A program made the translations under genes and the position numbers. A stretch of DNA of 64,000 bases, taken from positions 1,631,481-1,695,480 of the forward strand of contig MU004232.1 in assembly GCA_010405405.1 (NCBI GenBank). Direction: 5' to 3'. Origin of the DNA: Microthyrium microscopicum. Its lineage: Eukaryota; Ascomycota; Dothideomycetes; Microthyriales; Microthyriaceae. The notes beneath the pieces are model-generated. The model made no database searches and was not told the origin of the DNA. It worked only from the letters and a program-made list of their open reading frames with translations. Of this stretch, positions 1 to 9,986 are shown in pieces (the first letter of the stretch is position 1; each line of letters starts with the position of its first letter).

Positions 1-2
1 CC

Positions 3-1886
3 AACGCTCAAGTTCGATATGACGAGCATCGAGAGGCCGTTGAGTGGCGAAAAGTAAAACGAAGCCTTCATATACAAGCATGCAACCCGCCAAATGCGCG
101 AGAGCCTGTTGAACGACTAGTCCACACGGCGGAAGAAGAACTTGAGTGGCGCGCGCAATGGCTTGCTGATCAGAGCGATACAGAATCAGTCACTTCCAAC
201 TATTTTGTCGACGATGATGGCTACGAAATCATGACCGGTTTCCATCAGTCCACTGGTCTGGATCGAGAGGGATTCTCTATTGACAACATCAATGTCAACG
301 GAATTAACCGTGTAGGGGAGCCGACCATTGAATATCTTCTTCGTCCACTTGACCCTCTCAAAGAAATCGCGCGAGACACATCACCATCAATATATTTCTG
401 CCGACAAGCGCCCGAAACGGAGGTCGAACGAGTTGAGCCAGGTCCAAGCGATCGATTCGCTTCGCGGGCACTTTGGCGACACAATCCTACCCAATTCGCA
501 ACGCTGCCGTCATGGGAGACAGAGAATCCAGTGGCTGACGCTGGCGCAGAAAATAAGCATGACGCTGAAATCGAGTCCGTACCAGTTATTGCTGCTGCGG
601 GCAAGGCACTCTTCAATCTTCCTGTGGCTCAAGCGGTTTTCGAAGGTCTGAAGGCAATCAATATCGACGACATTGAGAAGTACTTCTGGGCACCAATTCC
701 AGAAGAAATGTTAAACTGGCGCTTTATTGACAAGAATATCACATACGCTACAAGAATCCAGTTTGCGGAAACTTTCTTCAAGTCACGTAGTTTGACTTTG
801 ACGCAGACATCGATTCAAACACTAGTCGAAATATCAAATCATCCACTCTTCTCGCAACATGTCAAAAAGCTCGTGCTGTGCTTGCTACCATTCGACAAAC
901 CCACATTTCCCGGAGAGGATGTGTTTTCTACTTACCGGAGACACAAGGAGGAAGATATCTTGCGGTCGAAATGCCAGTCCTGGCAGGACATCACTACGAG
1001 CTGGTCGCCTATGCAACGCGAGGGCCTTCTGTCTTTACTACGATCCACAATCATGAAATTCCCGAACTTGAAACATGTGCAAATTCTTGAATCTCGAAGC
1101 TGTTCAACGAACAGCACCAGCAGTCGATATGATCTTGATGACGAATATATCGCCCCAACAGAAGACCAGGACTGGGCCAACGATGAGACTAACGGTATCA
1201 ACCAAGCCGCAAAAATGACGAGCTTACAAATGTTTGCTTTGATGTTGAGCGTCCTACCACCTGGCCATATCCAGACCTTTTCAGTCAAAATGGATTCAAT
1301 GGACTTGCTGGAGTGGCGAGAAATCGAACAACATCTCAGATTGGATCCGTTCTTATTGAAAGTTCAGGAAGTTAACTACAGCCATACTCAAGGCCCATAC
1401 GACCGGTTTCAAGGGTTTGAGTACTTTTTCATACCACTACTCTATTCAAACATCCGCCTGCGGAAGCTAAAGATAGAAAACATCAAATCACACATGGTGG
1501 GGGCCGGTAGAGGTCGCTGGGATGCTGCAAACTGGGTGGAGACAGACTTTGAAGTTCCTGCACATATCGACGAAATTGAGTTTTCCAATTGCCTTCTGAG
1601 CAAGCAAATTATGGCCTCTTGGATCCAAGCATTATCTCGAGCGCATCCAAGTAGAATCATAATCAACAACGTCACACTCGGAACTTATTGGATGGATCTC
1701 TTGAAGAACTGGGTCTGGTCGCCAATTTTGGAGCTTCGGGGAACGCTTCAATACACGTCGCGCTACTGGGGTGAGCGCCAGCGCTGGTGCAAGCGAGGTC
1801 GGAATGGGTGCGTTGTGATGAAGGAAATACGGAATATAGATCCCTCTGGGATGTGCACCGTCATTGTGGATAGCCTTGATGACTAG
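3..1886 (+). CDS. Fungal hypothetical protein, 5' partial (F-box/LRR-like C-terminal part)
   Basis: The reading frame ending at the stop at 1884-1886 is open back to base 3 of the window with no stop. The Met at 231 is therefore probably internal and the gene starts upstream of the window. About 627 residues are visible. The first part is acidic and charged. From about residue 240 come alternating hydrophobic blocks (for example an NHPLFSQHVKKLVLCLL stretch, and later FPNLKHVQIL and LRKLKIENI) of the kind seen in the leucine-rich C-terminal halves of fungal F-box-like proteins. No F-box is seen in the visible part, so that family is only an inference. No signal peptide or membrane segment is visible and no intron is needed. 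The downstream neighbour, on the same strand, is the NADH dehydrogenase. The coding assignment is strong because of the length of the open frame; the function is unknown. Confidence 0.75.
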   Translation, partial: NAQVRYDEHREAVEWRKVKRSLHIQACNPPNAREPVERLVHTAEEELEWRAQWLADQSDTESVTSNYFVDDDGYEIMTGFHQSTGLDREGFSIDNINVNGINRVGEPTIEYLLRPLDPLKEIARDTSPSIYFCRQAPETEVERVEPGPSDRFASRALWRHNPTQFATLPSWETENPVADAGAENKHDAEIESVPVIAAAGKALFNLPVAQAVFEGLKAINIDDIEKYFWAPIPEEMLNWRFIDKNITYATRIQFAETFFKSRSLTLTQTSIQTLVEISNHPLFSQHVKKLVLCLLPFDKPTFPGEDVFSTYRRHKEEDILRSKCQSWQDITTSWSPMQREGLLSLLRSTIMKFPNLKHVQILESRSCSTNSTSSRYDLDDEYIAPTEDQDWANDETNGINQAAKMTSLQMFALMLSVLPPGHIQTFSVKMDSMDLLEWREIEQHLRLDPFLLKVQEVNYSHTQGPYDRFQGFEYFFIPLLYSNIRLRKLKIENIKSHMVGAGRGRWDAANWVETDFEVPAHIDEIEFSNCLLSKQIMASWIQALSRAHPSRIIINNVTLGTYWMDLLKNWVWSPILELRGTLQYTSRYWGERQRWCKRGRNGCVVMKEIRNIDPSGMCTVIVDSLDD

Positions 1887-2411
1887 GAAGGCAATACTGC
1901 AAAGATCCCGCAAGGAGAATTGGGTGTTTCCAGACCGTTGCGATTCATGAAAGATACAATATCTAGTTCGTGTAAAATCAAATGCAGGTTCAAACTTCTA
2001 TCTGGAAAATGCCCTCTAAGAGCTCATGCAACGGTCAATGACAAGAGCTGTATTAAGATGTGAGACGTATCAGGTCCACTAGATTTGCGGTGTTGAACGA
2101 GATGAAGTTAGGATTGCCACGAGGCTGACTGAACTTTGGTCAAGGCCTCAGCCTTGCGCTAGTACATAACAGGCTAGATCTTCCGCTGACAAACCGCTTC
2201 AACGTCATCATTCGTCCAATGCCTGCCTCTTGAATCTTGACAGTGGATGCATTCAATCCTTCGTCCCGGAAGCTTCCTGTCCCATCTTGGCTCCATCTCT
2301 GTGACGTCCTACGATCGCTATTCTTTTGCTCTACCCCTATCATGCAGTGACGGCCACTGTCTGAATTCTAGGCGTGCTGCCGCCCTACTTTAATTATCCA
2401 ACGCGCCCGCC
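1887..2411. other. Intergenic, promoter side of the NADH dehydrogenase
   Basis: This 525-bp gap lies between two plus-strand genes. It must hold the 3' end of the partial gene and the promoter of the NADH dehydrogenase. No repeat, RNA gene or further coding frame is convincing. Confidence 0.5.
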
Positions 2412-4678
2412 ATGGTTCCCCGCCAGCTTCTGACCGCGTTATCGCGAACTACAGGTGCTCCAACATGGAGCCGTGGAACAAGAACATTGGAACCTAAGGT
2501 CACGCTGGCACAACGCGTCTTCTTCTCAAATACACCACGTCCTATTGAACGATTTCAGCGTCCAGCGAGCTCGTTGCTCTTTTTCAACCCGCGACAACAA
2601 ACGCTTAGCAATGGACATGGAGCTCGCCTTATCGCGACCAGAATGTCCAAGGAAATACCACAGCCTAGGAGACCGGTCGTCCGCTTCTTCATGCGTACAT
2701 TCTTCTACTTTGGTGTGGTAGCTGGAGGCATTGGGTCGCTAGTTATAGCCTTCTTCATCTACGATGCCACCACCTATCGCGAACAACCCTTGATCGAAGC
2801 TGTACCAATTAGCAGTCTAGCCTTGAATCCCCGCAGAGGAGGACCCAAAAACCTACTCATAGTGGAACATTTCGTCGACGACGACGACTGCGAAACCAAG
2901 CGAAACTCGAAGCATAAGCCAAAATTGGTTGTACTGGGTACAGGCTGGGGATCTGTAGCTTTGTTGAAGACCCTCAATCCGGAGGAATATCATGTCACCG
3001 TCATATCGCCCAGTAACCAGTTCCTTTTTACTCCAATGCTTCCGAGTGCCACGGTCGGGACCTTGGAGTTGCGCAGTCTGGTCGAACCAATCAGACGCAT
3101 CGTGCAACGAGTACATGGTCACTTTCTCAAAGCTATGGCTGTCGATGTGGTTTATGAAGAACGTTTGGTCGAAGTCGAAACCGTTGATACCACTGGAGCA
3201 AAACAGAGCTTTTACTTGCCATATGACAAGCTTCTTATCGCGTGCGGTAGGTTGATTTTGTTGTAGAACCACTTTCTAGATCTAACGTCAACATAGGATC
3301 CGTGACAAACCCACATGGTGTGCCAGGTTTAACAAACTGCCATTTTCTCAAAGATATACATGACGCTCGTAACATCCGAAACACCGTAATCCGCAATCTC
3401 GAACAGGCTTGCCTGCCTACCACGACCGACGAGGAACGAAGACGCTTACTCTCGTTTGTGGTCTGTGGTGGCGGCCCAACTGGTGTCGAATTTGCTGCTG
3501 AATTGTACGACATGCTAAACGAAGACTTGGTCAACATATTCCCCAAGATTTTGCGTTGCGAGATATCAGTGCATTTAATTCAGTCACGCGGTCATATTCT
3601 AAACACCTACGATGAAGCTTTGTCTTCTTTTGCGGAGGTAAGATTCAAATAGTTATTTCGAATCAGCACCTGACTGACCACACCTCAGAAACGATTTCAA
3701 ACCGATCATGTTAACGTCTACACCAATGCACGTGTGAAGGAAGTCAAGCCCGACAGTGTGGTTTTCACCGAAAAAGACGGAGATGGTAACGTCGTCACTA
3801 AAGAACTACCAATGGGATTTTGTCTTTGGTCAACTGGAGTCTCGCAAACAGATTTTGCGAAATCGCTAGCCAGCAAACTACCTGAACAAACCAATCGCCA
3901 TGCTTTGGAGACGGATGCCCACTGTCGAGTTATAGGAACGCCGTTAGGCGACGTCTATGCCATCGGCGACTGCGCTACTGTTCAGAACAACGTGTCCGAT
4001 CATATTGTCACCTTCCTTAGGACACTGGCATGGGAGAAGGGTAAAGATCCAGAGACATTACAGGTGTCGTTCAGTGAGTGGCGCGCTGTCGCGAAGAAGG
4101 TCAAGCAACGCTTCCCGCAAGCTTCGGATCATCTTCGTCGTCTGGACAAGCTTTTTGCAGAATACGATCGTGACAGGTCAGGCTCACTTGATTTCGGCGA
4201 GCTTAGTGAGCTTCTCCGTCAAATCGACAATAAATTGACTTCATTGCCGGCAACTGCTCAGCGTGCCCATCAACAAGGCGAATATCTGGCAAAGAAATTC
4301 AACAAGCTGGCGCAATCGGCCCCTGGTCTACAATTAAATGAAGTGGACTATGGTGACCTTGACGAGGCTGTCTACAAGGCGTTCGAGTACCGTCATCTTG
4401 GCTCCCTAGCCTATGTTGGCAACTCAGCCATATTTGACATTCAAGGCACTGGCCTTGATATTGGCGGATGGAAAGGCTTTGCTGGACAGCTCTGGGCTGT
4501 GTACCTGTGGCGAAGCGTTTACTTCGCTCAGAGCGTAAGTTTCCGAACGAGATGTTTACTGGCAATGGATTGGACCAAACGAGCGTTATTTGGACGCGGT
4601 AAGTTCGCATCCTCAATATTTGATCACTATTTGAAAATACAGTACTAACGTGAGATAGACCTTATGAATACTCCTTAG
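2412..4678 (+). CDS. nde1: External alternative NADH:ubiquinone oxidoreductase with EF-hand (NDE1-type)
   Basis: Single-subunit type II NADH dehydrogenase of the mitochondrial inner membrane. It oxidises NADH with FAD and passes electrons to ubiquinone without proton pumping, bypassing complex I. Inferred exons are 2412-3246, 3297-3637, 3689-4598 and 4659-4678, giving 701 residues; all junction phases agree and the introns are 50, 51 and 60 bp. The last exon encodes only the end of an Asp codon plus LMNTP. Visible are an Arg-rich N-terminal targeting region, a membrane-anchor segment near residues 98-118, a first dinucleotide fold GTGWGS near 176-181, and a second, GGGPTG, after SFVVC. Near residues 551-562 a complete EF-hand loop (DRDRSGSLDFGE) is inserted. 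The N. crassa NDE1 and plant NDB enzymes are known to carry such a loop and to be calcium-responsive, so Ca2+ control is likely here. The length fits EF-hand members of the family, and the C-terminal amphipathic segment is intact. Confidence 0.95.
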
Positions 4679-4795
4679 ACAAACATTGTATATACAGCCA
4701 CAGCCGCACATGGCGGCTGTTTTCCTTAATTATTATTTCTTTCCAATTTTCACTGCTCTGCATTTTTACAAAACACTAGGTACTAAACATGGATA

Positions 4796-7723
4796 TCATT
4801 TCACCTTGATCGAGATGACCCGTCCTGCTATGCTCGACAACGGCGCTCCCGTCACCACATACAGCGTGTGCTCGTCCTCGGTCGTGCGTCCAAATGCTGC
4901 TGCTGTTGGCGCCTTGATGCCGAGCATGACGTTGTCTACCTTGGCATCCGGGTTGATGCGAAGAACAGAATTCTGCTCATAGTTGACTAGGTATCCTTCG
5001 CGCTCACTCCATGGGGTCACAGCAACATCCACGATACCCGTTGCCGAGTTCACGACTGTTTCCGCCGCGCTGAGCACGTCGAGCGTGACCTCGTCAATCG
5101 GTAGACGTGTAAATGAGCCAGACGCTGAGTTGACATAGTAGACGAAGGGCGCGCGATAATGCACGGCACTGATGCCAGGAATCATGCTAGGATCTGTCCA
5201 GAGCGGTGTGTTCGCACCTGTCTCCATATCCAACCGGTGGATCGCACCATTACTGTTGGCCGCCAACAAGGTCGTCGTATTTAGCGCCGTCAAACTAACC
5301 AGGCTCTCTGCATCTTGCACTTCCGAAATCCAATCGAGTCTGATACCGCTGATACTGTCTAACCGTAGCGTCCACAGTTGGCCGACAGGCTGGCTATTGG
5401 CGGTCGCAGATTGCGTGCCGAGAATGGCGTAGACGTCTGGCTTGAACTCCGTGATAGCGAGGATGCGTACGGTGGACGGGAAGCGATGCGCGAGGAGCGG
5501 GCTGGACGGCGGGCCGAGCGGGTCGTAGACGTGGATTTCGGGACGGTCGTAAAGGGAGAGGACTAGTTGGCCATTTGGTCGGACGGCAACGTGGCTGATC
5601 CAAGTGCCAGGGGCGAATTCGTAAAGGATGAAGCCGCTCATGCCGGGAATTTGAATTTGTGGGTCCATGGCGGTTGGGTCGAGCTCGGTGGAGGCAGGGA
5701 GATGGGGTGGGCCGGCGGCGGGTGAGGTTGTTGCTGGTGGTGGAGGGCTTGCTGCTGTTGGCTGAGAGGGTGCTGGGGGTGGTGCAGCTGGAGCAGTGGT
5801 CGTCGGTTTCGGTGGAGGAGCGGCTTGGGTAGTGGTGGATTGCTGAACTGGCGGTGGCACTATCACTGAAGATGTAGCCGTTGGCGTTGGCGCAATCGTC
5901 GATTTTGGGCCTAAGGGGATTGTGAATGTCGTGCCTTGAGCAGGCGGGACCACTACTGATGTGGAAGAATTCGCTGCTGGGGGAGGAATCACTACGGTTG
6001 AGGAAGATGTCGGTTTAGGAGGTGGAGCAACTACAGTTGTTGATGAGCTTGTGGGTTTCGCTGGCACAACAACTGAAGTTGAATTGGCTGATTTTGGTAG
6101 TGGAACAACCACCGGTGTGGATAAAGACGAAGTTGGCACTGTAGGAGACACAACTGCGCTCGTCGATGAACTAGTTGGCTTCGGAGGCGGGACGACCACA
6201 GATGAAGATGAAGTTGGCGCTGGAGCGGGTATAACCACAGTTGTCGATGAGCTGGTCGGCTTTGGAGGTGGAACAACCACAGTCGAAGCTGAAGTTGGCA
6301 CTGGAGGTGGAACTACCACCGTCGTCGAGGATGAAGAAGTAGTTTTGGCAACTGGAGGCCCCACAATTGTAGTAGTGGAACTCGTTGTTTTAGGGAGTGG
6401 CATCACTGTGGTTGACGAGGATGTCAGTGCTGCAGGAGGCACTATCACGGTCGAAGAAGACGAAGATGTTGTCTTTGGAAGTGGTGGCACCACGACCGTG
6501 GTAGTCGAGTTGGCTGGCTTAGGAGACGGCGCAACAACGGTCGAAGACCACGCTGGTACGGACGGAGGCACAATTACTGTGGTTGACGAGCTTGATGACT
6601 TCGGCGCTAGAGGAGGTGGCGCAACTGTCGATGAAGTAGTCGCTGGTGCCGGTGGTGGAATAACTACTGTCGTTGACGAAGTTGTCTTTGGCAACGGTGG
6701 CACCACTGTTGTTGAGGAAGTCGTCTTTGGAAGCGGCACAATTGTCGTGGATAAAGTCATCACTGGCGCGGGGGGAGGTATGACTGCGGTCGTCGATGAA
6801 GAAGCAGGCTTTGGTGGCGGTATTGCGACTGTGGATAATGTGGTGCTACTGGAGGATAGGGACTGTGGTAGCAGTGTTAGATATGCGTCTGGAGGAACCG
6901 TCGATGTAGATCTTGGGGTGGGTATTACCGTTGAAGACGAGACGATCGCTGGAACACTTGTCGAAGATGATGATGGCTTGGGTACGGTCGACGCTGAAGA
7001 TGGGATCGAAACCCATGTTGTAGAGCTGGAACTTGTGCTCGACTTTGGGACAACTGTTGTCGAGCTCCGCGACGAAGTCGCAGTCCATGCTGGTAGTGGA
7101 CCAGTGGATGAGTATGGAGGCGGCACTCCAGCTGCAAACGTGGAAGAGGAGGTCGTTTTCGAACTAAGCGCTGCACTTGACGCAGCTGGTCCTGAAGCGA
7201 TGGGCGCTGGCGCTTTTGGAGCAGCTGTTGAGGTGCTTGGAGCAGTCAACGCATGCGAAGTATGAGCATCTGTGGCATGAGCTGTCGCTGTTGCTACAGT
7301 GCTGGCAGAGGCAGTCGAGGAGGTTGTGGAGGTTGTGGAGGTCGCGCGGTAGCTTTGAAAGGCACCACTTATCCATGATAGTGGATTCAATGCTGCCCAG
7401 TCATCTCTGTCGCTAGATGACGCCGATGTGGCCTTCGGCGCTTCTGAGCTTGTGGTTTTAGAGATCTGCCATGAGTATCCCGAATACAAAGTAGTGCCAT
7501 CGTATGCAATTGGAGGAATAGAGATTGTAGGAATCAGGCTCATCGCACTTTTAGCGAGCGAATAAGGGTCAAAGGCAACTGAAGCCTTTGGCACAGGTGT
7601 AATGATTGCTGTACTGGTCGCTACAATTGTGGTAGTAGGTTCTTGTGGGGTTGGAAATGACTGTGGAAGGCCGATCGCTACGCCGGCGAGCGAGGCAATC
7701 GTACTTATTTTTGAGAGCCGCAT
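4796..7723 (-). CDS. Secreted Ser/Thr/Pro-rich protein with C-terminal beta-propeller-like domain
   Basis: A single 975-residue frame. It begins with a clear signal peptide (MRLSKISTIASLAGVAIGLP). Residues about 30-670 are extremely rich in Ser, Thr, Pro and Val, with recurring pieces such as VVVPPPKPTSSSTTVV, typical of heavily O-glycosylated cell-wall stalks. From about residue 685 the composition changes to a globular domain with repeated strand-turn-strand units (WISHVAVRPNGQLVLSLYD, later LLAANSNGAIHRLDMETG and YLVNYEQNSVLRINPDA). These match the general look of fungal SMP-30/gluconolactonase-like six-bladed propellers. No catalytic metal site can be assigned by eye. The gene converges with the NADH dehydrogenase (117 bp between stop codons). 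No GPI-anchor tail is seen, since the protein ends in a charged VISIKVK. A wall-associated or extracellular protein is the best reading; the substrate is unknown. Confidence 0.85.
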   Translation of the reverse strand: MRLSKISTIASLAGVAIGLPQSFPTPQEPTTTIVATSTAIITPVPKASVAFDPYSLAKSAMSLIPTISIPPIAYDGTTLYSGYSWQISKTTSSEAPKATSASSSDRDDWAALNPLSWISGAFQSYRATSTTSTTSSTASASTVATATAHATDAHTSHALTAPSTSTAAPKAPAPIASGPAASSAALSSKTTSSSTFAAGVPPPYSSTGPLPAWTATSSRSSTTVVPKSSTSSSSTTWVSIPSSASTVPKPSSSSTSVPAIVSSSTVIPTPRSTSTVPPDAYLTLLPQSLSSSSTTLSTVAIPPPKPASSSTTAVIPPPAPVMTLSTTIVPLPKTTSSTTVVPPLPKTTSSTTVVIPPPAPATTSSTVAPPPLAPKSSSSSTTVIVPPSVPAWSSTVVAPSPKPANSTTTVVVPPLPKTTSSSSSTVIVPPAALTSSSTTVMPLPKTTSSTTTIVGPPVAKTTSSSSTTVVVPPPVPTSASTVVVPPPKPTSSSTTVVIPAPAPTSSSSVVVPPPKPTSSSTSAVVSPTVPTSSLSTPVVVPLPKSANSTSVVVPAKPTSSSTTVVAPPPKPTSSSTVVIPPPAANSSTSVVVPPAQGTTFTIPLGPKSTIAPTPTATSSVIVPPPVQQSTTTQAAPPPKPTTTAPAAPPPAPSQPTAASPPPPATTSPAAGPPHLPASTELDPTAMDPQIQIPGMSGFILYEFAPGTWISHVAVRPNGQLVLSLYDRPEIHVYDPLGPPSSPLLAHRFPSTVRILAITEFKPDVYAILGTQSATANSQPVGQLWTLRLDSISGIRLDWISEVQDAESLVSLTALNTTTLLAANSNGAIHRLDMETGANTPLWTDPSMIPGISAVHYRAPFVYYVNSASGSFTRLPIDEVTLDVLSAAETVVNSATGIVDVAVTPWSEREGYLVNYEQNSVLRINPDAKVDNVMLGIKAPTAAAFGRTTEDEHTLYVVTGAPLSSIAGRVISIKVK
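5960..6900 (-). repeat. Degenerate coding tandem array (Pro/Ser/Thr stalk)
   Basis: Within the secreted stalk protein, units of roughly 13-17 codons of the form VV(V/I)PPP(K/A)P(T)SSSTT repeat imperfectly about twenty times. Copies differ by substitutions and by gain or loss of Ser/Thr codons, as expected for slippage and unequal exchange kept in frame. The regular codon pattern also keeps the opposite strand open for 434 codons (5961-7265); that frame is treated as an artefact. Confidence 0.75.
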
Positions 7724-9223
7724 GATGAAAAAACGAATGAGATGCTCTTTGTATTAGTTTGAACTTGTCACCACATAGTCTCCTAGGCCTGCTCTAGAGA
7801 GATGGTTCGAGAATGCCGCAGTGTGTTGTAGCGAGCAAAAACAGCGAACATCACGAAGAATTATTCCGTCTAGTCCGCGGAGTCTATATACGCCGATGCT
7901 CTTTCTGGAAACCTCTGAGAATTGCGGGACCTCGAACAGGTCGAGCTCGGATCAGACAAGAGACCGGTCAATCACATCCTAAATAGCGCCAGGACGCGGT
8001 GTATAGACCGACGACTGATGCTATAGAATGTATATGAAGTACCTACCAGCTCGCATAAGACACTGTGTTTAAAAGGTCACACGTCCGATCAAGCATTGCC
8101 GTCAACCATTAATCTTCGGGGCTATAGCCGAATGGTCGTTGTGCCTTGTACTTCAAAGGATCTTCGATGACTACCATCAGGGATAAGCAAAGTTGCACGG
8201 AAAGGACCAATAATAAGGCCGCTTCATAGCAATGCCAGGCAGAGGCTGCGAATGTCAAAGCCTCCTTAATTGATACGCGCATTGTCACTGAGCATTTCTG
8301 CGGCTCCAAAAGCACCAATCGCCGCTCAAAATCGTTGACTTTTGTGTACTAGATACATAGAATGGAAGAACAATTCATTTGTAGGCCAAACGCACAGGCT
8401 AAATGTTAAGCACCCTTCTAGATGAATTGTTTCAATATATTAGAAGCTTGGACCCTGGTATATGCATATTGAACTATTGCTCTTAAGCAATGTTTTAATA
8501 TGCTTGGCAGTCAAAATGCGTGCTCGTCGGCGGTGGCAATATCTAGTCCCTTGGACGGTACGGTAAGGCCTAATTGCGGAGAGCTGCTGAAAAATGTTAC
8601 CATACACCATTAGCAACGTTATGAATGGCGAATATGTCTTGCGATTTACTGGCCGAGGCTGCGGTTTGCGAATAGCTAGATCTGAATTTCTAGATTCGAA
8701 GATCTGTTTCAAACATATCTATAACACTCAACGCTATATGGCTTGTCTTTTCGCAGCGAATTGCAAGGAATTGAGGCCACGCATATTCAAAGATGGCCAA
8801 GGCTCCCTTTTAAGCTATGGCATGATTCATTCTACCATTCGTTACTTCTCAGCCATGAATCACTGGGCGAACGGAACGTTCCTAGTGATCCTAACAAAGG
8901 CCAAACAGCACTGGACTGATCTAAATCTAGAGTTTATATAGAGAAAATAGGTAACGGATAAGAACATGCGACCTTTCATATGGTAGCCTGCTGTACTGGC
9001 GAAATGAGTTGCTTCATTGATAAGTACTTCCCAAGAGCGACAGTTGGAAAGAAAGACACCGAACAATCACTGGATTGCACTGCAAATTCAATTATCATAA
9101 CCAGTCTGGCGAAATCCTCGACAATTGAAATCGTAAACAGGTGCGACTAGCTCTCTCAAGTGAATGTCTAATTTGTCACCACAACCACAACTTTTGTTCA
9201 TACCTGTCAATTCCACCAGCATT
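7724..9223. other. Intergenic, no supported gene
   Basis: 1.5 kb upstream of the stalk protein and downstream of the Cys-rich locus. It has only short frames on both strands (longest about 115 codons at 8594-8941), without family resemblance or signal peptide. No repeat is recognised. It presumably contains the stalk-gene promoter. Confidence 0.4.
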
Positions 9224-9893
9224 TTAGAAGTCCACAGCACTACTCTCACCCTCCCTAACAGTAACCGTACTAGTCTGACATCCCCTCCGACACCCAGTAG
9301 TACAACTCAACGTCGCAGTCTCCACCGGCGTGCTCCCACACTCTCTCCTCACCGGCGGCAACGTCTGTGTCTTCAACATAATACACATTGGCACAATACA
9401 CGCTCGCATTGACGACGGGTCGCAATATGGCGCCATAGGAGTGGTCGTGTACGTATAGCAAGCTGCATCTGTGGAACTTAGTACTACAGATGTCACCAGC
9501 GATGAGGGTGGAGTTGGTTCTGGGATCTCAAAATAGGTCGAGGATGGTGTTGATGTGGTTTCTGCTGCTTCCGATGCAGGTGTAATTGGCGTTGGTGTTA
9601 TGAGCGTTAATGGAGATGCAGGTATCATCGTGTTTCCGCGGCGTCGATGACATGTTGGCGAGGTATACGCTGTCTTCGTGGTGCTTGGACAGTTCGTTTC
9701 ACACGTCGGGCACGCGCGAGTGGAGACAATGGTGGGAGTATGCGGGCATTCAGTGTTGGAACTTGGGATGGTGGTTGTAGTTGTGCCGAGACGGAAACAT
9801 TGGAGAGGTGGTGGGCAGTTTTTCGGAGCCTCACAGTGCGGATTATCTACCTCGCGAGTTGCGGTGTAGCAGGGGCAGCGGGCTGCTATGGTG
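9224..9893 (-). CDS. Alternative 3' exon with two further Cys-rich modules
   Basis: A frame of 223 codons including the stop follows an acceptor (CCCAG at 9898-9894) that is preceded by an AAACTAATC branch-like sequence, almost identical to the region before exon 2 of the one-repeat form. It starts in the phase left by the signal-peptide exon (10550-10501), so direct joining would read MLSSTIAARCPCYT and give a 239-residue secreted protein with two modules. Module 2 runs from CPCYT to CPTCETNC. A Thr/Pro-rich linker follows, then module 3 from ACYTYT to CTTGCRRGC. No start codon precedes the block in its own frame except one inside the linker, and no GT donor lies between the TAG at 9987 and the acceptor. 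It therefore needs exon 1, or else it is a duplicate that has lost its own first exon. The splicing that joins it to exon 1 would make a 607-bp intron, long for this genome. Confidence 0.55.
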
Positions 9894-9986
9894 CTGGGTA
9901 TGGGATTAGTTTGATAGGCATGGAAAGGATAGAGAGCGGAGGCAAGGACAGTGATGGCGGTTGGGAATCAAAGGGCAACATCCACG

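Noticed and set aside
5961-7265. 434-codon plus-strand frame antisense to the Ser/Thr/Pro-rich stalk
   Set aside because: It mirrors the repetitive codons of the minus-strand gene, has a Gly/Val/Thr/Asp-only composition and no signal peptide. It is a by-product of the repeat.
9894-9967. Apparent second signal peptide before module 2
   Set aside because: The minus-strand frame here reads like a hydrophobic leader but has no Met, and the sequence matches the 3' end of intron 1 (branch site and acceptor), so it is better read as intron.
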